This document shows, piece after piece, positions 40,327-41,541 of a stretch of DNA of 41,541 nt; position 1 is the first letter of the stretch, and every line of letters begins with the position of its first letter. A model generated the notes under the pieces. The model searched no databases and was not told the DNA's origin. It was given only the letters and a program-made list of their open reading frames with translations. Source of the stretch: Candidatus Omnitrophota bacterium. Lineage in GTDB: Bacteria; Omnitrophota; Gorgyraeia; Zapsychrales; Fredricksoniimonadaceae. Where the stretch lies: positions 1 to 41,541 of the forward strand of contig JADFZK010000024.1 in assembly GCA_015232565.1 (NCBI GenBank), read 5' to 3'. Both the position numbers and the translations under genes were made by a program.

Positions 40327-41488
40327 TGTGGACTTCCTTCCAGTACTTGCGCACCAGCTCAGGATCGGCGTTTTCATGCCCAACGAAAGACAAATACCGT
40401 TGAACAATTACATCACAATATTTAGGCTCAATTTCGAAACCAAAACACCTGCGCCCAAGACCTTCTGCTGCGGTTATGACGGATCCGGACCCTAAACAAG
40501 AGTCAAATATAATATCTCCGCGCTTGGAACTATTTTTGATTGCTCGCTGTGCAAGCTCGACGGGCTTCTGAGTAGGATGCAAGAGCTTTGAAGACGAATC
40601 TCTTTTAACCTCCCATAGACTACTCTCCGCAGATCCATACCAAGGATGTGCAGCCCCAAGCTTCCATCCATACATCAGGAATTCTGTGGCCTGCTGGTAA
40701 TCCGCATACGATGGAGAAAAACTTGGCTTGGCCCAAGTCAGTACTGTCGCTGGATGAAACCCCAACTCTTTAAAAAGCTGATGCATGCTCCAAAATTGCT
40801 TAAACCCGTTCCAAACGTATACAGGCGAACCGTCATTAAGCACACTTTTAGCAGCTGTAAGAATCTGCCGCATCCACTTAACATATTCCTCGTCAGAAAG
40901 ATCATCATTCTTGATTTTGTCCCATTTCTTATGAGAAGAAGTCGGACGGCTAGATGAGTCATACCCCACAGAATACGGCCAATCTGACCAATACATGAAT
41001 GCCCGCTCATGCTCAAACAAGCGCTCTACATTCTCCATCAGTGACGCATCCCCACACATAATCCGATGAGAATTTAACGTAATAATGTCACCAGGCTTTG
41101 TTACCGGATCCCCTATCGAATCTGCCGCTGCTTCTGAATCAAAGTCATCCTCTTTCCCGCCTTCGCCATACCGATCAAAGATCTGAGATATTTCCGGCAA
41201 CTCAAAACCGGTATCTTCAATATTTATATCCGGCATATGTGAGAGCTCTTCCAAAAGTTGTGATAGATGATCAAACTTCCATTCCCCCGCCAGCTTGTTT
41301 AGCTGAATATTTAATAGCTTTTCTTTTTCTAATGTCAGCTCCACCCAAACAACAAGGATTTCTTTGTATCCCAACTCCCTAAGAGCCCGCAGGCGCATAT
41401 TCCCGCCTACTACATGCATGGTTCGGCGATTGACAATCAGCGGAGAATAAACCTGAAACTCTCGAATGGAGTTTTTTAGCTTCTCCAT
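40319..41488 (-). CDS. ParB-domain DNA methyltransferase, N-terminally truncated
   Basis: This 389-residue fusion has a partial ParB-like nuclease domain (PLIVNRRTMHVVGGNMRLRALRELGYKEI, residues 16-44) followed by an amino-group DNA methyltransferase of the N6-adenine/N4-cytosine type with HPTQKPVEL (304-312). The catalytic motif normally DPPY reads DWPY (169-172), and the SAM motif normally DPFxGSG reads DSCLGSG (329-335), so activity is uncertain. Such genes accompany phage terminases. The usual first 20 or so residues of the ParB domain are missing. The ATG at 41488 is an internal Met directly abutting an IS21-like end, so the true gene started outside this window. Confidence 0.85.
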   Translation of the reverse strand: MEKLKNSIREFQVYSPLIVNRRTMHVVGGNMRLRALRELGYKEILVVWVELTLEKEKLLNIQLNKLAGEWKFDHLSQLLEELSHMPDINIEDTGFELPEISQIFDRYGEGGKEDDFDSEAAADSIGDPVTKPGDIITLNSHRIMCGDASLMENVERLFEHERAFMYWSDWPYSVGYDSSSRPTSSHKKWDKIKNDDLSDEEYVKWMRQILTAAKSVLNDGSPVYVWNGFKQFWSMHQLFKELGFHPATVLTWAKPSFSPSYADYQQATEFLMYGWKLGAAHPWYGSAESSLWEVKRDSSSKLLHPTQKPVELAQRAIKNSSKRGDIIFDSCLGSGSVITAAEGLGRRCFGFEIEPKYCDVIVQRYLSFVGHENADPELVRKYWKEVHNV

Positions 41489-41541
41489 TGCGTATTCCGG
41501 TCAACTTCGCTCACCCATTCCGATGAACCTCGCTCACCCAT
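41489..41541. mobile_element. Probable IS21-family terminal repeats at the window edge
   Basis: From TGCG at 41489, two tandem 23-bp units follow: 41494-41516 and 41517-41539. Both begin ATTCCG and end CGCTCACCC and differ at 3-4 positions; a third unit seems to start at 41540. Multiple GGGTGAGCG-type repeats near the terminus are characteristic of IS21-family elements. The istA/istB genes would be outside the window. Confidence 0.55.

Larger units (their letters stand above)
37953..41488 (-). mobile_element. Prophage packaging remnant
   Basis: Three overlapping genes (ParB-methyltransferase, small and large terminase) form a phage DNA-packaging module with no portal, capsid, tail or integrase gene in view. 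It is closed by an intrinsic terminator at 37825-37873 and cut on the other side by an IS-like end at 41489. I read it as a decayed prophage or satellite. Genes beyond the window edge could change this. Confidence 0.65.

Noticed and set aside
1-41541. tRNA, rRNA genes or CRISPR arrays
   Set aside because: I looked for cloverleaf-like palindromes and regularly spaced repeats on both strands and found none; the only tandem repeats are the two units at the right edge.

Overview
The window is a gene-dense bacterial chromosome segment in which essentially every recognisable gene lies on the minus strand, so transcription runs from high to low coordinates. Gene content points to a diderm, probably anaerobic or microaerophilic environmental bacterium: Tat export, large hybrid histidine kinases, ACR3 arsenite efflux, persulfide/sulfur genes, and MinD-type ATPases with ferredoxin domains next to NifX-like proteins. 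I cannot assign a phylum from sequence alone; an uncultivated lineage such as Omnitrophota is only a guess.

Layout, in coordinate order: (1) 31-1432, tatA-tatC-membrane protein operon. (2) 1621-7713, a signalling operon of a 1218-residue PAS-PAS-GAF-kinase-REC-REC-REC protein, an orphan CheR and a REC-PAS-kinase. (3) 7833-8657, a small stress-type operon (DUF2934, DUF3309-like, CsbD-like) with its own promoter and terminator. (4) 8812-10608, a sodium:solute symporter with promoter and terminator. (5) 10665-16505, an NAD salvage operon: nrtR, nicotinate phosphoribosyltransferase (broken by a frameshift), pncA, pnuC and nadR, with three small unknown genes in between. Its promoter is covered by an array of AGTGT/ACACT half-sites. 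(6) 16646-22526, an arsenic operon led by a DUF134 (UPF0251) regulator instead of ArsR: ArsP-like permease, ArsM, thiol-redox protein, DGC protein, ArsF, ArsG, ACR3, ArsC. (7) 22569-23241, an unrecognised GC-rich gene behind a possible attenuator. (8) 23421-28087, a sulfur/persulfide operon led by a second DUF134 regulator: small Cys-rich membrane protein, C_GCAxxG_C_C protein, CoA-disulfide reductase-rhodanese fusion, peroxiredoxin, two YeeE/YedE proteins, terminator. (9) 28084-37679, a Fur-family regulator and a tightly overlapping 13-gene operon. Its core (DUF5320, two NifX-like proteins, two MinD-ferredoxin ATPases, an Mrp/NBP35 ATPase) resembles the Desulfovibrio orange-protein (ORP) cluster. 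Its downstream part adds DUF89, a ZIP transporter, a metallo-beta-lactamase-fold protein, a thioredoxin-CcdA fusion, biotin synthase and a methyltransferase. (10) 37825-41541, a phage packaging remnant (ParB-methyltransferase, small and large terminase) closed by a terminator and cut at the window edge by what looks like an IS21-family end.

A recurring design links regions 5, 6, 8 and 9. Each begins with a regulator gene whose promoter has a perfect TTGACA and a near-consensus -10, with an inverted repeat on or immediately beside the -10. This is the expected layout for self-repressed, ligand-released operons. The ADP-ribose/NAD regulon (NrtR) and the metal regulon (Fur) have known precedents. 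The two DUF134-led operons for arsenic and sulfur, and the expanded ORP-like metal-cofactor operon, are the least described systems here and the most worth testing.
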